Assembly: GCA_003999685.1 (NCBI GenBank)
Contig: CP021227.1
Location: 434,001-498,000, forward strand
Direction: 5' to 3'
From: Taiwanofungus camphoratus
Lineage: Eukaryota; Basidiomycota; Agaricomycetes; Polyporales; Taiwanofungaceae
DNA: 64,000 nucleotides
Part shown: positions 1 through 11,377 of the stretch, one piece after another
Layout of the letters: each line of letters starts with the position of its first letter
How positions within the stretch are numbered: the first letter of the stretch is position 1
Notes under the pieces: generated by a model
Told to the model about the DNA's origin: nothing
Seen by the model: the letters and a program-made list of their open reading frames with translations, nothing else
The model's database searches: none
Translations under genes and position numbers: made by a program

Positions 1-925
1 GTTCGACTCCAGCTTCTTGATCAGCGGCCGGTTGTCTCTTTCGTTTTATTCCGTGGGAAAACCGTAGCGGCTGTAATACAAGCTATCAGAACTCTTGCCA
101 TACCATACCATACCATACCATAATAAAATTATACCTGATCAAAGGCGTCTTTGGAGATCAGGACACCTGTACTGCGCGCGAGAGGTTCTTCTTCGTCCTT
201 CTTGACCTCAATATAGCCCAGATGCCAACCCCAGTGTTTGTGCTGCCATCCTCTCGGTGTACTCCACGCTAAGTCTGGCTTGAGCGTGCTAAAGTTCCCT
301 CGCGTCTCCGTGTCTTGCATGTTCACGAATACCGACCGCACTCTACACATACGTCGAGCATCCGAGAATGGATTTCCTTCTTGGAAATGGCCGGAAACCA
401 CTTGCCGCCGCAGATGTTCCAGAATATTTTGCAGGTAAGGATAGCTCAATCTCTCCGGGGATTGCAAATAGGAGTTCATAGCTCCGACAGGGAGCGAGTA
501 GCTCTGCAGTCCTGACAGCACTGGCATGTCCTTCGGAGTAAAGTCCCAGACGGTGCGAATAAATTCATGGACTGGCAGTCCACGATGAATCTTGTCTACG
601 AATTCGGTCTGAACGTATTCCTTGACAGCGCCATCATATATCAAGCCATTTTTTCCAATCACATTATGGATGGCCCTGGACTTGAGCGGCGTATGCTGCA
701 GTGCAGAGCCTGTGCAGTGACCGCTAAATTGAGATTTCCGAAAACATGGAATTACTGTCACATACCTGCTGAATGTCGGTTACGTTTAGGTGTTCGAGGG
801 CAAGGTGTGCCATCAGGCGTCGAATGACATTGTGCGACTATCTGTGGAGGGAAGTGAGGCGGAAGAGGGGGTACTTGGTCGTTGGCCTCAGCCAATTCGG
901 CGCTCGTGTACTGAGTCTGAGACAT
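1..925 (-). CDS. FunK1-type protein kinase A, copy 1 (5' part only)
   Basis: This is the N-terminal part of a fungal-specific FunK1 kinase; the rest lies beyond the left window edge. Exons read leftward: 925-766, 709-135 and 70-1. GT-AG introns of 56 and 64 nt sit at the same places as in the two other copies (34564-37238 and 59372-62043). The start is the ATG at 925, giving a protein beginning MSQTQ; an in-frame ATG 23 codons upstream is possible. Exons 1 and 2 are open here, unlike copy 3, which has a stop at codon 87. The kinase core with HRD and DWD motifs is not in this fragment, so the family is assigned by near identity to copy 2. FunK1 proteins are a family expanded in basidiomycetes and mostly without known substrates. 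Whether this copy is whole cannot be judged. Confidence 0.85.
98..122. repeat. Pentanucleotide microsatellite in kinase A intron 2
   Basis: Five copies of CCATA (TATGG on the coding strand) lie inside intron 2 of kinase A. All three kinase A copies in the window have five units here, although such arrays usually change length quickly. This fits recent duplication or conversion. Confidence 0.9.
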
Positions 926-2043
926 TGTAGTGTAGTAACAGAAATCGGAGGGTAGTTCACGGTAGCGGATCCAAAAGGGGTAAAATGAGGTCATCCTTGA
1001 TGTCTTGACCTTCTAAGTAGCCGGTATGGCAGTCAAAGCTTGTGTGGCCAGGTCAAGATGTGGCCCGCGGTGGCGATAGACGCGTCTCTGGGCGGAGAAC
1101 AATGCGACACGATATTCACGTGATCGCGTCACGTTTGTATCCCAGCAGGTTTGTTCACCTACACTTGCTAGAACCACCTCGTTCTCGATGCAACCTCACA
1201 CACCTCCTCAGAGAGATCGATATCCAAATCCAAAATCGGCTCGCCAAGATGCCAAATTGAATTGATCTCTCCCCAGGCTTTCCGCATTTGGCTCTGTCCG
1301 AGTTGGCACCTCTTCTTGCAAGTTGCTCAGCCGTCATGTAGCACAGGATCAACGACACCGACAAAACACAATTGATGCACGTATCAGTGCTAAGTACTAC
1401 GGAGCTACCTCAGTTTAGAGCACGGTATGGAATGTTGACTATAACATGGCTAAACGCAGTCGATGGCCCCATTCGTGAGTTGTCAAAGATCTCCTTCGGG
1501 CAACCGTTTAGTATGAAAAGAAGTCGCTACGTCGGGAACATGCCTGAGAACATGCTATCGCTGCCACCATTTTGACTACTGGCGTCTCCGCCGTCATACA
1601 ACGATGAGTATCAGGGACATATCACAGGTTGGTTTTCGTGTTATTTGTTTGATAGCCCTGCTATTGCAGACCGCCAGGAAGGGGGCTCGTATATTTTGTG
1701 TCAAGGAAGATCATTCCCGGTGCGCGGGACGCTCTTATGCTGGATGAGGCTATCGATGACTTGTCGCATCGGAACTAGTGGAACTGGCCCGAATGACCGA
1801 TCATCGTAGTCGATGGTCTAATTTTGTTTCATTAATAGGCTCGAGCTTAAATTCGTCAGGTTTCTCCACCGCGTCCTTGAGAGCTATCGGTGTTCTCTTG
1901 GCTGATTGTCCTGAGATGGTTGTTGGACTCATTCATTGAAGACATCCCGCACGACCTTCTTGAAGCGCGGTGGGTTTTCCCTGCTATAGTCGTGCCCGCG
2001 TGCACTCCACAGACACGCTATGGCACAGGACCCCATCACGGCC
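926..2043. other. Spacer upstream of kinase A copy 1; part of a direct repeat
   Basis: No gene is supported here. The stretch is nearly the same as 62044-63401. The right-hand copy carries a 231-bp inverted-repeat insertion (62459-62689) and about 27 extra bases near 63096 that are missing here. The first few hundred bases upstream of kinase A are also shared with 34180-34563 in inverted orientation, so they probably include its promoter. Reading frames here are short and not conserved in frame. Confidence 0.6.
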
Positions 2044-2246
2044 CCAGCGGACTGTCTATGGACATAATGAAGTATTGGGACGGCCGGCTCGTGCGATTTG
2101 TGTGCTGTGAGCGCAAGCAGGGCGGCGGCCAGGGTGGCCAGGGTGCGAACCCGTTGAGAATGGTCATTTGGGGTGTAGTGCTCGAGGCGACAGGCGACGA
2201 CGGGCTCGAGGGTACGGCAGAGGAAAGCGCATGTCGATGTTGCTAG
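2044..2246 (+). pseudogene. DUF1769 gene relic (last-exon fragment)
   Basis: The translated fragment matches the last exon of the intact DUF1769 gene at 41268-41531, including the MKYWDG core followed by a VRFVCCER stretch and a GDD-LEG region near the end. Earlier exons are not recognisable, so this is a truncated relic and not a gene. A sister copy lies at 63402-63603 in the direct repeat. The relic sits between kinase A and kinase B, as the DUF1769 tail does in the other copies of this locus. Confidence 0.8.
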
Positions 2247-3106
2247 ACCGGTGAGGTATCAACGCCGTAATGATACGGCTTGCCTGCATATCTCGCCGAC
2301 TGTCAAATTGTGGCAATCAAACCCCTGCCCGGGTGACTAAATAATGTCTTGACGTTGAATCGAACCGAGATAATTGTAAAGCAAACGATTTCGCTATGAT
2401 GTGAAGAATTGCCTGTAGTTACTTATATCACGCTGATTAGCCAAGATACACGCCGCTTAGGACGAACGCACGAAGAGTCTTGTACGTAAATGCAACTAAC
2501 TGTACTTCACACTGACAACACGCACTGTCACGCCGCTGCATGCGATACAGCCCAGCACTACCGCCCGCTTCGTCACCTTGCCTGAGGCTGTAACTCTTCT
2601 GTCTTGAGGCAGGTCTTGATTTTAGGCCAGTCAAACTGATAAAACGGTACTTGCTACTGGCAGCTAGTACATGCAGATCTAGAAAGAGCCCATGGTGACC
2701 TGGTGGTACTCAATACTTACAAGAAAGAGATGGTGTTGGCACGCTGATATCCGAATAAATTTGTAGGATCTCTGTATGTACGTATGATTCGCACTGAAGT
2801 CTTAGGATTGAGCAGTTCTCGCAGTATTACTTAGTCCTTTCGCGACGATAGTGATTTTGGTCTCACGAATTCCACTTGATGTCACTCATCAGTACTTCAT
2901 CTACTTATGTAAGCACCTCGGGTCATCGACTGGCACACGTGACCGTGGCTCGTCGCGAGCCACCCTCCCCATTGTCGCGAACTAATATACTGACCCTATT
3001 GTAGCACAGCAGCAAAGCGCAAATTCGTGGCCACCTTGACCGTGGCCCATCTTCCTGTAGTATTTAGGGCTACTTGCATACAACACCAAGGTAAGCACTG
3101 GTCATC
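2247..3106. other. Spacer between DUF1769 relic and kinase B copy 1
   Basis: No gene is supported. 2247-2644 continues the direct repeat with 63604-64000. A short stretch near 2695-2745 resembles the spacer behind kinases A and B near 58615-58680, which marks an old rearrangement junction. The rest, which probably holds the promoter of the plus-strand kinase, shows nothing else recognisable. Confidence 0.5.
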
Positions 3107-5649
3107 ATGACTTCTTGGCCAACAACTCTCTTAGACTCACCTCTGAAATCAAAGATAGCGGGGTTCGACCAATTTTCTGCTATACCCAGTCCAGGAATCA
3201 TTGAGGTACGAAGAAGACTGAAAGAAGACATGGAAGGAAAATTCGTGAAGTTATCGTATGATGAATTCATGACGGAATTTGTGCCGCTGCATTCTCGACA
3301 AGTGCGTTATCGACCGAAGTACCAGAACGCTTTCGACCGTGTATTCCCGCAATCGCTAGTGAAACACGTTGAGAATGACCTTTATCGACCATTTGTACGT
3401 CACGACTATGGACTACCGCTCTCTTTTCACTAATGATCCATGTAGGTTGACTGTGTGAAGAAAGCCAAGCTCTGCCCAGGATACAAGTTCGTCCTGACGC
3501 CGCATAAAGCTGATGAAGGGGATGAGTCGATGCAGAAAGTGGACGCCGGTCTTTACCTCCAGAAGGATGCTCCGAAGGATGGTAGACCGCACTGGTCGAA
3601 GCAGAAATTGTGGATAGAGTGGAAGAAGGAGACGGAAGTAGATGATCCTCTGGACGACAAAGGGCCTCCGTTTGAAGCCCTGTCTCAGCAAAGACAAAAG
3701 AACCGGGGCCAAATCATCTCGTACGCGGCGAAAGTCTTCGCGCATCAGCACCGATCGTTCTTCTTTACCCTCATGATCCTCTGCAATCACGCCCGGATTT
3801 TTCGCTGGGATAGATCTGGTGCAATTGTGACGGAAAAGTTTGATTATCATCTGTATCCCGAGAAGCTTGGGGAATTTTTGCGGCGCTTCTCGGCGCTTTC
3901 TGACGAAGAACAAGGATACGACCCAACTGCCTGCATATTAGCGAAGAACTCCAAGGAATACAAGATGATGACCGATATGGCTCAGTCCGGGATGCGAGGG
4001 CTACGTCAGGGAGTATTTTGCAAAGTCTCTTGAAGGAGATTGTACACGTTGGAAGCTGTCAGTCGAGGAACAATTACAGGCGACATCCAGTGCATCAAAA
4101 TCAACGACAAAGCGAACACGCAAACGAGATTTTTTGGTTGGCAAGCCTCACTTTTTGGCATCAGGCATGGCAGGTCGTGGCACTCGTGGATACGTCGCAA
4201 TTGATCGCAAGACGCGAAAATTTGTATTTCTCAAGGACGCATGGAGGGTCAATCTTCCTGGTATCGACAAGGAAGGTGACGTGCTTCGGGTTCTGAACAA
4301 GGAAGGTGTCCAATATGTTCCGACACTGGTTTGCCATGGCGATGTCGGTGAGCAGCGTACAATCACGCAACGGATTTGGGAGCAGAATTATGAAAAAGAC
4401 AAAGGGGATCAAAATCCTTTCTTGAACGATGCGAGACGGAACCCTCTGAAGGCCCACACGCATTATCGTCTTGTGACTGCCGAAGTAGCCCGCCCGTTGA
4501 GCGACTTTCGAGACGGTCTGGAGCTGGTTACAATGATTTACGATTGTATGAACGGTGAATGAAACTACTCTCTTTGATTATTATGTGAGCTCATGAGTTG
4601 GGACCTAGGTCATATGCAAGCCCTAGAAAAGGCCGGGATCTTGCATCGGGACATCAGTGCCGGTAATCTACTGATCGTGGAAACGACAGACGCTGTTGGA
4701 AACAAGATACGAAAAGGCATCTTGAATGACTGGGAACTCTCGAAGCCATTACCGAAGGACCTAAACGAGGAAGGTGAACATGATTCTGGAAATGGACAAA
4801 GACAGCCAGATCGCACGGTGGGTTCTGACAATTTTGGGGAGCTGATTCACCAATTTTTCACACTGTTTCCCACAGGGAACATGGCAATTTACGTCTGCTA
4901 TGTTATTGAATCACTCAAATAAGGCTGTTGAAATTCAAGACGAGCTCGAGTCCTTTTTTCATGTTCTCCTATATAACGGAGTCAGACATCTACGGCACAA
5001 CTGTGAAGACGTCGGCGCCTTTCTCTATGAGTTCTTTGACGCAGCCCGACTTTGTGGTGGAAATTACATTTGTGGCAAAGATAAAATGAGTGCCATGCGG
5101 CACGGACTGATCACCCTTGGCAATGAAATCAAACTTCGGTTTGAACATGACGATGCTAGCAAGAACCATCCCCTAAATGCAACTATCGATCGGCTATTGA
5201 AGTGGTTTAAGGCGCATTATCATGTGGCTTTTTCCGATGGAGATTCTGCCGCGTTACCCAGTGGAAGTGAGACTCCGCAAGACCAAGCACAGAGACTTGA
5301 CAGATTGGGGGATAGGCTCTTGATAATAGCTCAAAATGCTGCAAACGCAGACCCGAACGTCCTGCGCGAGGAGGAAATGATGGACGAGAACGCAAGAGCG
5401 CAGCTAGATCAAGACCGCATTCTAGCTAAACGTCTGCATTCGCATCACGAGATGTTCACTTTCCTGGGAAGTTCGTTGCTAAATGGTTGGCCAGCCCATG
5501 ACAAGGTAGGCGATCTTCTTCCTAAAGACTATCGCTACAAGAGAACTGGTGGCACGAAACGAGATAGCCGTGCCATGGACAACGTCGAGCTCCCGAAGGG
5601 CAGTAAACGGTTGAGAACATCAACCTCTACCCCATCCGCCATGCTATAA
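3107..5649 (+). pseudogene. FunK1-type protein kinase B, copy 1 (one frameshift)
   Basis: A FunK1 kinase with four exons: 3107-3394, 3446-4554, 4609-4817 and 4876-5649. Introns are 51, 54 and 58 nt at the same places as in the intact copy at 38179-40634. The catalytic loop reads HRDISAGN and the metal-binding motif reads NDWELSK, the FunK1 form of HRD and DFG. The N-terminus starts about 35 residues before the Met used by the other two B copies, so this copy may keep the ancestral start. Exon 2 changes frame near 3992-3999: the upstream half reads on into a short tail, while the conserved frame resumes at the GYVREYF region. No intron explains the shift. It is a probable pseudogene unless the shift is a sequencing error. 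Confidence 0.85.
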
Positions 5650-6738
5650 CGTATTGTCATGACGAGTGGCTCGATTCAGCATCGGGCTTCCAACCAAACA
5701 TTTCAGGAGACGAAAGGGGAAGCCAAAAGAACTTCGAAGTGCTTGATATGATGCTGTTCGTCTCCAGTGCTTATGCAAAGTAATTTATTCAATTATTTCC
5801 TGGGCTTGTCGTTGTTACTCTTACATTCATGCTTTCTGTACTTTGACTGGTTGCGATTATCTGTAACTCGTTTAGCGCCTTCTAGACCCCAATTGCATAA
5901 TTATAATACTGTACAGTAGCCATCGAACTGAGCAGAAAGTGGTTATTCCGGTACAACCTCCGCAGGCTCCGGATCTCCAGGTTCACTCCCAGATGTGCGC
6001 GCGTATATGTAAACATCGTTTCTGGTATATATTGAACCTACACATCCTCTTCTATCTCCCTCTTGATGGCATCTTTAGAGGCCTTTGTTTCGAGTTCAGT
6101 GTAAGTGGTTGTATCTACGCTAGCCTTATTGTACTTTGCTGCAGCCTCGGTCCCACATGCATGCTTTTTTAATGACCAGGAAAATCCTGGCTGAGTCGTG
6201 GCTGCTCAGTGGCGGATCGATGATTGAGCGATGTGACTGTTGCATTACCAGACCTTCTTGGGTATAGTAGATAGCATTGAATTGGGATAACCATTCTGTT
6301 CAATTCACAAAGCCACCATCGGACCGCTTGCGATGAATAGGAACCTCCCCCGAATTTCACCTCATAGGTTCCGCAACCGGAAGCTACGGGTTCTGCGCAT
6401 CGCGGTAGCGCACAGTAGGCAGGTCAAAAAAGGTCAAAATGAACTGTTCAGTACCAGCGTGTGGACTGCATTGTGGAAAATGTAGGTGTCAAATGTGTCA
6501 TACCGGTACGGCTAAGTGCTCAGTACACCAAGCACTTGCACCGAATCAACCTCGCTCAGACAATGTAACCAAAAACAGTGTGCATTTAGACCATGGTCAG
6601 GAGATACCACGAATTATATAGCTGGAAACGAGCGTGTGAACCTCAATGAAGTTCAAAAACCGAAGGGGAATTAAGATCGACGGACATGAAGTACGTTTCT
6701 AGCCATCGGAGACCAAAAGGTCGCATGCCATCAACGTC
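5650..6738. other. Spacer between convergent kinase B copy 1 and GH5 relic
   Basis: The first 180 bases or so are homologous to the sequence after the other kinase B copies (about 58431-58610) and probably hold the 3' UTR. Beyond that I see no conserved reading frame or repeat. Short open frames at 5939-6621 lack supporting signals. Confidence 0.5.
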
Positions 6739-8481
6739 CTATCGTGACCTCAGCATTAGCAACCCTGGTTGGTTCATGTCTCGCGGCAAGTACGCCGAGA
6801 AATCAAATGCCGCTTGAGCATTGAGCGCATTTCGAGACGCCTGCCTCAGGGTCTCCCATGAAGCATCACCAATCCCGATCTCGTAGTCTGTGCTGTACTG
6901 TAATGTCCTCCAGAATTAGAACCCACTGGGACGACACGAAATCTTATACTTACGTGAGGATCCGCGTTAGGAAGCACCTGCCAGTAAAGTCAAGGCACGC
7001 CCGCCCCATCAATCTGGCTAGCCAAGTTGGTGATGTTGGAGTTGCGCGTGCTCGCAGACAGTGCAGAACCGGATGGGCAGTCATTGTTCGACGTGTCAAA
7101 GTAGCATGCGCCCCTGACAGTTTCATGGCACACGTAGCAGTGAATGTCTACAAACCGAACCTAACGAACAATTCACGACGTTCCACTCTTCGAACAGCAG
7201 CATCTTGCCGGCTGACTGAGCCTGCTGGACATAGGTCTGAATAGCTGACGTTGACAAGTCACTAGTCCTATAGCCGTGAATAGAGATAACATCCAACGCA
7301 CCACAGTTCAGGAAGCCGGGCCGAACAGATTCAGCTATCCAAGATTCGCCACCCGTCGTGACAAGGATCTGATACCATTGCACAGAGACACTGGTCAGTC
7401 CTTCTGCACAAGATTGCAAAGCATAATAGATTATCGCGCGCCGCTGTCATCGCCCAGTTGATTTTTGATGGTTGTCGCCCAGTCACACTGCCTGTGATCA
7501 TACGAAATATCACAACGATGGTCAAAACTAAATTCAGACAAATTGGTTACCACTGCTGATGGCCCTGAATGCACTGCTGACCCTGAAGACGATGGACATC
7601 GTGAGCCTATGTGCGATAATGCTATAGCGATACCGTACCTTTCCAATCATCGCCTTATTCTCTGCCTCGAATGCAAAAATATAATCGCTCAATTCCTTCC
7701 ACGGCTTGCCGACCGTGCTGTGAACGTGGTTGACGACGTGCACCAAACGAGCATCAAATGCCTGTTGAGGCAAGGATTGCTCGAAATCTCCTGTGCCGTA
7801 TTCACGACCGTACACATCCCCAGCTTGGAGAGCATTGAAACTGTGCATAGAAATCAGGAGCTGACGGAATAACGTTAACACCAATCAGTCAGTCCGATGA
7901 TAAATCTCGAAATTATAAGCCTGAATTACCTTGATGCCATAAGAGTGGGCCACTACCATAAAGTCGTCAAGACGCTGGAGGACGGTGTCATCGTAGCAGG
8001 ACGTGTCTCCGTTACAGATCTGGTTCGGCTCAAGGTCAGGGAACGTGTTGACGTTCGTCCCCTGAACAGTCACAAAAGATAGCGTTAGGGCGATCAGTGC
8101 CTATGGATGAATAATAGATGACTGCGCACGACATTACCTGTTGAGACAAAGACTGACCATCAAGCCAGACGCGCAAGACTTTCATTCCGGCATCGGAAAG
8201 GCCTCTGACAGCGCAACACAAATCAGTCCCTTTCTGCAATGCGATAGTTGAAGATGTGAAAACTATGTGCAGAAGCGTCTCTTTCCCTCGCCCCCTACAG
8301 ACGACCAGAAATATGGATGTGTTCACCAGAAGACTCACTGGAGTATAGTCGTACTGTCATTGTCGTTAAGACCTGAAGCGTAGTACAAGTTTGAACCCGC
8401 GAATGAGTTGGCCGTTTGGCCAACTTTCAACCCCAGAAGGGAGACGCATAAAAGCTTGGCAAATTTCCTAGACAGGAACAT
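6739..8481 (-). pseudogene. Secreted GH5-family glycoside hydrolase, probably dead
   Basis: Starting at the ATG at 8481, the first exon encodes a signal peptide followed by the N-x-FAGSNLYYA motif typical of fungal GH5 enzymes (mannanase/glucanase-like). Exons supported by GT-AG borders and phase are 8481-8339, 8204-8138, 8061-7930, 7860-7639, 7113-6954 and 6897-6739; one or two more lie between 7600 and 7165 with uncertain borders. Family landmarks are GMKVLRVWLDG (second exon) and the nucleophile motif FEEW near 7185. Two changes argue against function. The acid/base motif, normally Asn-Glu, reads Asn-Lys at 7659-7654. A TGA stands at 6992-6990 where the family has a Trp before LYWQVLPN. 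The substrate cannot be assigned from sequence alone. Confidence 0.75.
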
Positions 8482-10040
8482 TATTCAAAAGAGATGGGAC
8501 TGGAAAGAAGAAAGGAGATATGCTGGGGATGTCCCTGTGTCGATGACCGCCCCTTTATATGTGGGTATGAGCCAACAAGCTTGAAATCGAGACATGTGTT
8601 CGTCCAGAATCACGTTGATGCGCTGACTCGGAAGTGTGGCATGAAAAAACCAGTAGTTGCCTGATCCGCGAGTGAAACACCGTATGACAGATTCTGCTCA
8701 CCTCGGTAAGCAGCATGGGTACGATCGATCGATCTTATAGCGGAAAGATATCGCCGGCATTACCACCCGACAGGACAGACCATAAGTATGTCGATAATCA
8801 TCTTGATATGCGATCTAGCAGCCATCAAGTTCAAGAACTGGTAGAACGAACGATTGGACGACTTTGCCAGCACTGAGCAGAAGTATATGCACGTATTCGC
8901 AACCTGCTCAATTGTTTATAAATAAACTTGCTTTCCAAATCGTCTGCTGCAACTGTGAGATTGTAAGTATGTTATTGTGCACCTGCGAAGTCGATTGAGG
9001 CCGGTAGACTCTTGGGCCTGGGCAACTTCCAGGTGTTGTTGATAGATCCAGATGTCGTGAACGATCAGATTGTTGTCAAGCTGTGCGATCTTCTGCAGCG
9101 ATGTAAACAAGCTGTGCAAGTGTGCAGTTCATTGTCAGTGCGTCCATACAAACTGTTCCATCGTCCTGGAACCACAAAGCTGCAAGGTCAGGACTCATAT
9201 AGCGTCGGATTCTCTGGCGGTCGACCATGAGATCGTCTCGTCTATTACCGTAAAAGATTGTCTTCTCCTCGCCTCAGTCATATTACCATGACCAGCATCC
9301 TTGTACTCGGCGACAGATCCCCCATTGACCTTTGTTGCTTCGTTGTCATACCACTGCGGGTTCCTGTAAATTTGCTCAATCACAGTATATTAATACGTGT
9401 TGAGCAGGCTATCCTTTCCAAAAATTATAGGTTCTGGGCAGTCTCGTCCATGTGCACTGCGCTGGAGGAGGCATCAATCCGTAAATCAGGCTGACATTTG
9501 TTTGCATCAGAGAAGACCACATCGATATTGGAGGACATATTTTATAGTGGGCTCCCACATGTTGCTTCAAGGTGTATAGAGGTGATGAGTTTACCGAAGA
9601 GAGAAGCACAATAAACTCGTGGACGTTTGAAGGACGTGATTCTCGTAGTGATGGTCTGATACCGCCGTTGATGCATGACTCAAGTAGACTGGCAGAAAGG
9701 TTGAAACTCAAGAGCATGGGCTTGCAAATGGAAGTGGACCATGAGTCGAGGTTAAGAGGCATGGTATTGCTTATGACAGTATTCAAGCTGGTCTTTCGTA
9801 GTTGAACCAGAAATGGGGGGAGTAAACAACATGTATCGTCGCTTCATGTGCATCAGATTCATGAAGAAATACACTAGTTTCCTCTAATTTGGCCTCGATA
9901 GCATCCCAACTGTCAGACAGGCCCCTATCAATAGTTCTTGATGTGAAGCTTTCACGATATTTTCTTACATCCATTGTCATGCAGGCAATCCCGGGACTTG
10001 AGGCTTGAAGAGCTCAGATCGCAAAACGTCAGATCTTGTA
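8482..10040. other. Unrecognised region with minus-strand coding-like fragments
   Basis: 8482-8900 is the upstream region of the GH5 relic. From about 9980 down to 8940 the minus strand holds consecutive open stretches (9980-9783, 9786-9409, 9383-9195, 9119-8916), with possible splice acceptors near 9384. The peptides have no motif I can name, and no single intron set joins them cleanly. This could be a decayed gene of unknown family or chance. Confidence 0.35.
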
Positions 10041-10126
10041 CAGTTGATTCGGAAATTCTTGGGAGACGCGTCTCGGCGGCGTTCATAAATACGAATAAAT
10101 CAAATAAATCAGAATAATCATAAAAT
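10041..10126. repeat. Left terminal inverted repeat of the mariner element
   Basis: About 86 bp, matched in inverted orientation by 12985-12948 plus 11377-11332. In the first 65 bases the two repeats differ at about six sites, each a CpG in one copy and TpG or CpA in the other. Confidence 0.85.
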
Positions 10127-10876
10127 CATTCCTTGTACACACGTTCACTTCTACAGTCTATTTTCTACAGTATATACTGTTGTCTAATGTCGCAAGCATC
10201 TCCCAAAACTTCAGGGCAGCACGATCACTTCAAAGTGCCTGATGTCACGACTTGGTTGAGATGCAGCAAGCCATAGATGCAACAAACGAGGCGCTTTTAC
10301 CAGCCAGAACAACACCTGTCAATCGTCATGCAGACTGGATGAAGGTCAGGAGACTGAAGAGGAGGGGGGAGATGAAGACGAAGTGATCTCTCAGGCAGCG
10401 ATCGCAGACAACGAAGATAACAAGAGTAAGTACATCTGAATCTGTGGAGGAGAATATGATAGGAGCCTCTGAAGGTGAGTATCAGGAATCCTTTACCAAG
10501 GTATGAACCTGTACTTACTATTCTTATAGCTTCACCCCGCTGCGGTCACACAAAGCTCCGGATCCGCTCAAGAGATGGTCCCCCCGGTCCCGGCTTGAGA
10601 GACTTTTATTACCTTCGTCAGTAATCTTATAGCACCTAAGTCTCTGCTCATATCATTCTACTTATTGATGGTATATGTGTGACACCTGTATTTGCACAAT
10701 GTTCAATTATAGTACAGCCATTTAATATGACTTGTCTTTTCAGGAGTATCTACTATGTGTGACCCAACCCCTTACCTTTGGAGAATTGACAGCAGGCAAG
10801 CATCCCTTCATCAATGCAATCTCCGGAACCTCAGCCTCTTGTAGTTTCTTCTAATTTCGGTACATAGAGTAGTGGA

Positions 10877-11330
10877 CTAGCCCTTCATCAGATATCCAAG
10901 CACTGTATAGACATGGAGGAAGGTCAAAAAACATACCAGATCATTAACTACCCAATCATAGAACTCTTCTCCGTCTATTGAACCTTCAACAACACGAAGC
11001 ACAATGTATCTGGCCAAGGAGAGAGTGGGTAGAATGCTATAACGAACCCCTCGATCAAGTGGCATCATTTGTGATGCACACTCTTCTGCAGGTGCTCGTC
11101 CATATCGGCAGAAGACAGTTCGCCCATCCTTGCTGGACATGCCCATGCTGTTGATAATTGTCGACCCACTGGCTCATGCTCTGCGGCAAGACATCCAATG
11201 CTTCTGTGATATGTGGGAGTTCCCAGCCTTCCTGGAGGAGCCCTAAAGATCGCTGCTTCATCTCTTCGCTTATCCATCGACAGACCATAGCAAAGTAGAG
11301 CAGTTTACCAAGAGGAGAGGTCATAGACAA
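10877..11330 (-). pseudogene. Tc1/mariner transposase fragment
   Basis: The minus strand encodes a helix-turn-helix-like segment (RWISEEMKQRSLGLLQEGW, then a region like SVxRWVDNYxxHG) typical of the N-terminus of basidiomycete Tc1/mariner transposases. In another frame a segment with RVVEGSIDGEEFYDWVV resembles the region before the second catalytic Asp. The frames are broken and the catalytic DDE core is incomplete, so it is a relic inside 10041-12985. Confidence 0.75.
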
Positions 11331-11377
11331 TTTTACAATTATTCTGATTTATTTGATTTATTCATATTTACGAATGC

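Larger units (their letters stand above)
1..2644 (+). repeat. Left unit of a direct segmental repeat
   Basis: Matches 61119-64000 in the same orientation at high identity. It contains the kinase A 5' part, its upstream region and a DUF1769 tail relic. Confidence 0.9.

Noticed and set aside
98-122. Telomere-like or CRISPR-like array
   Set aside because: Only five 5-bp units inside a kinase intron, without spacers.
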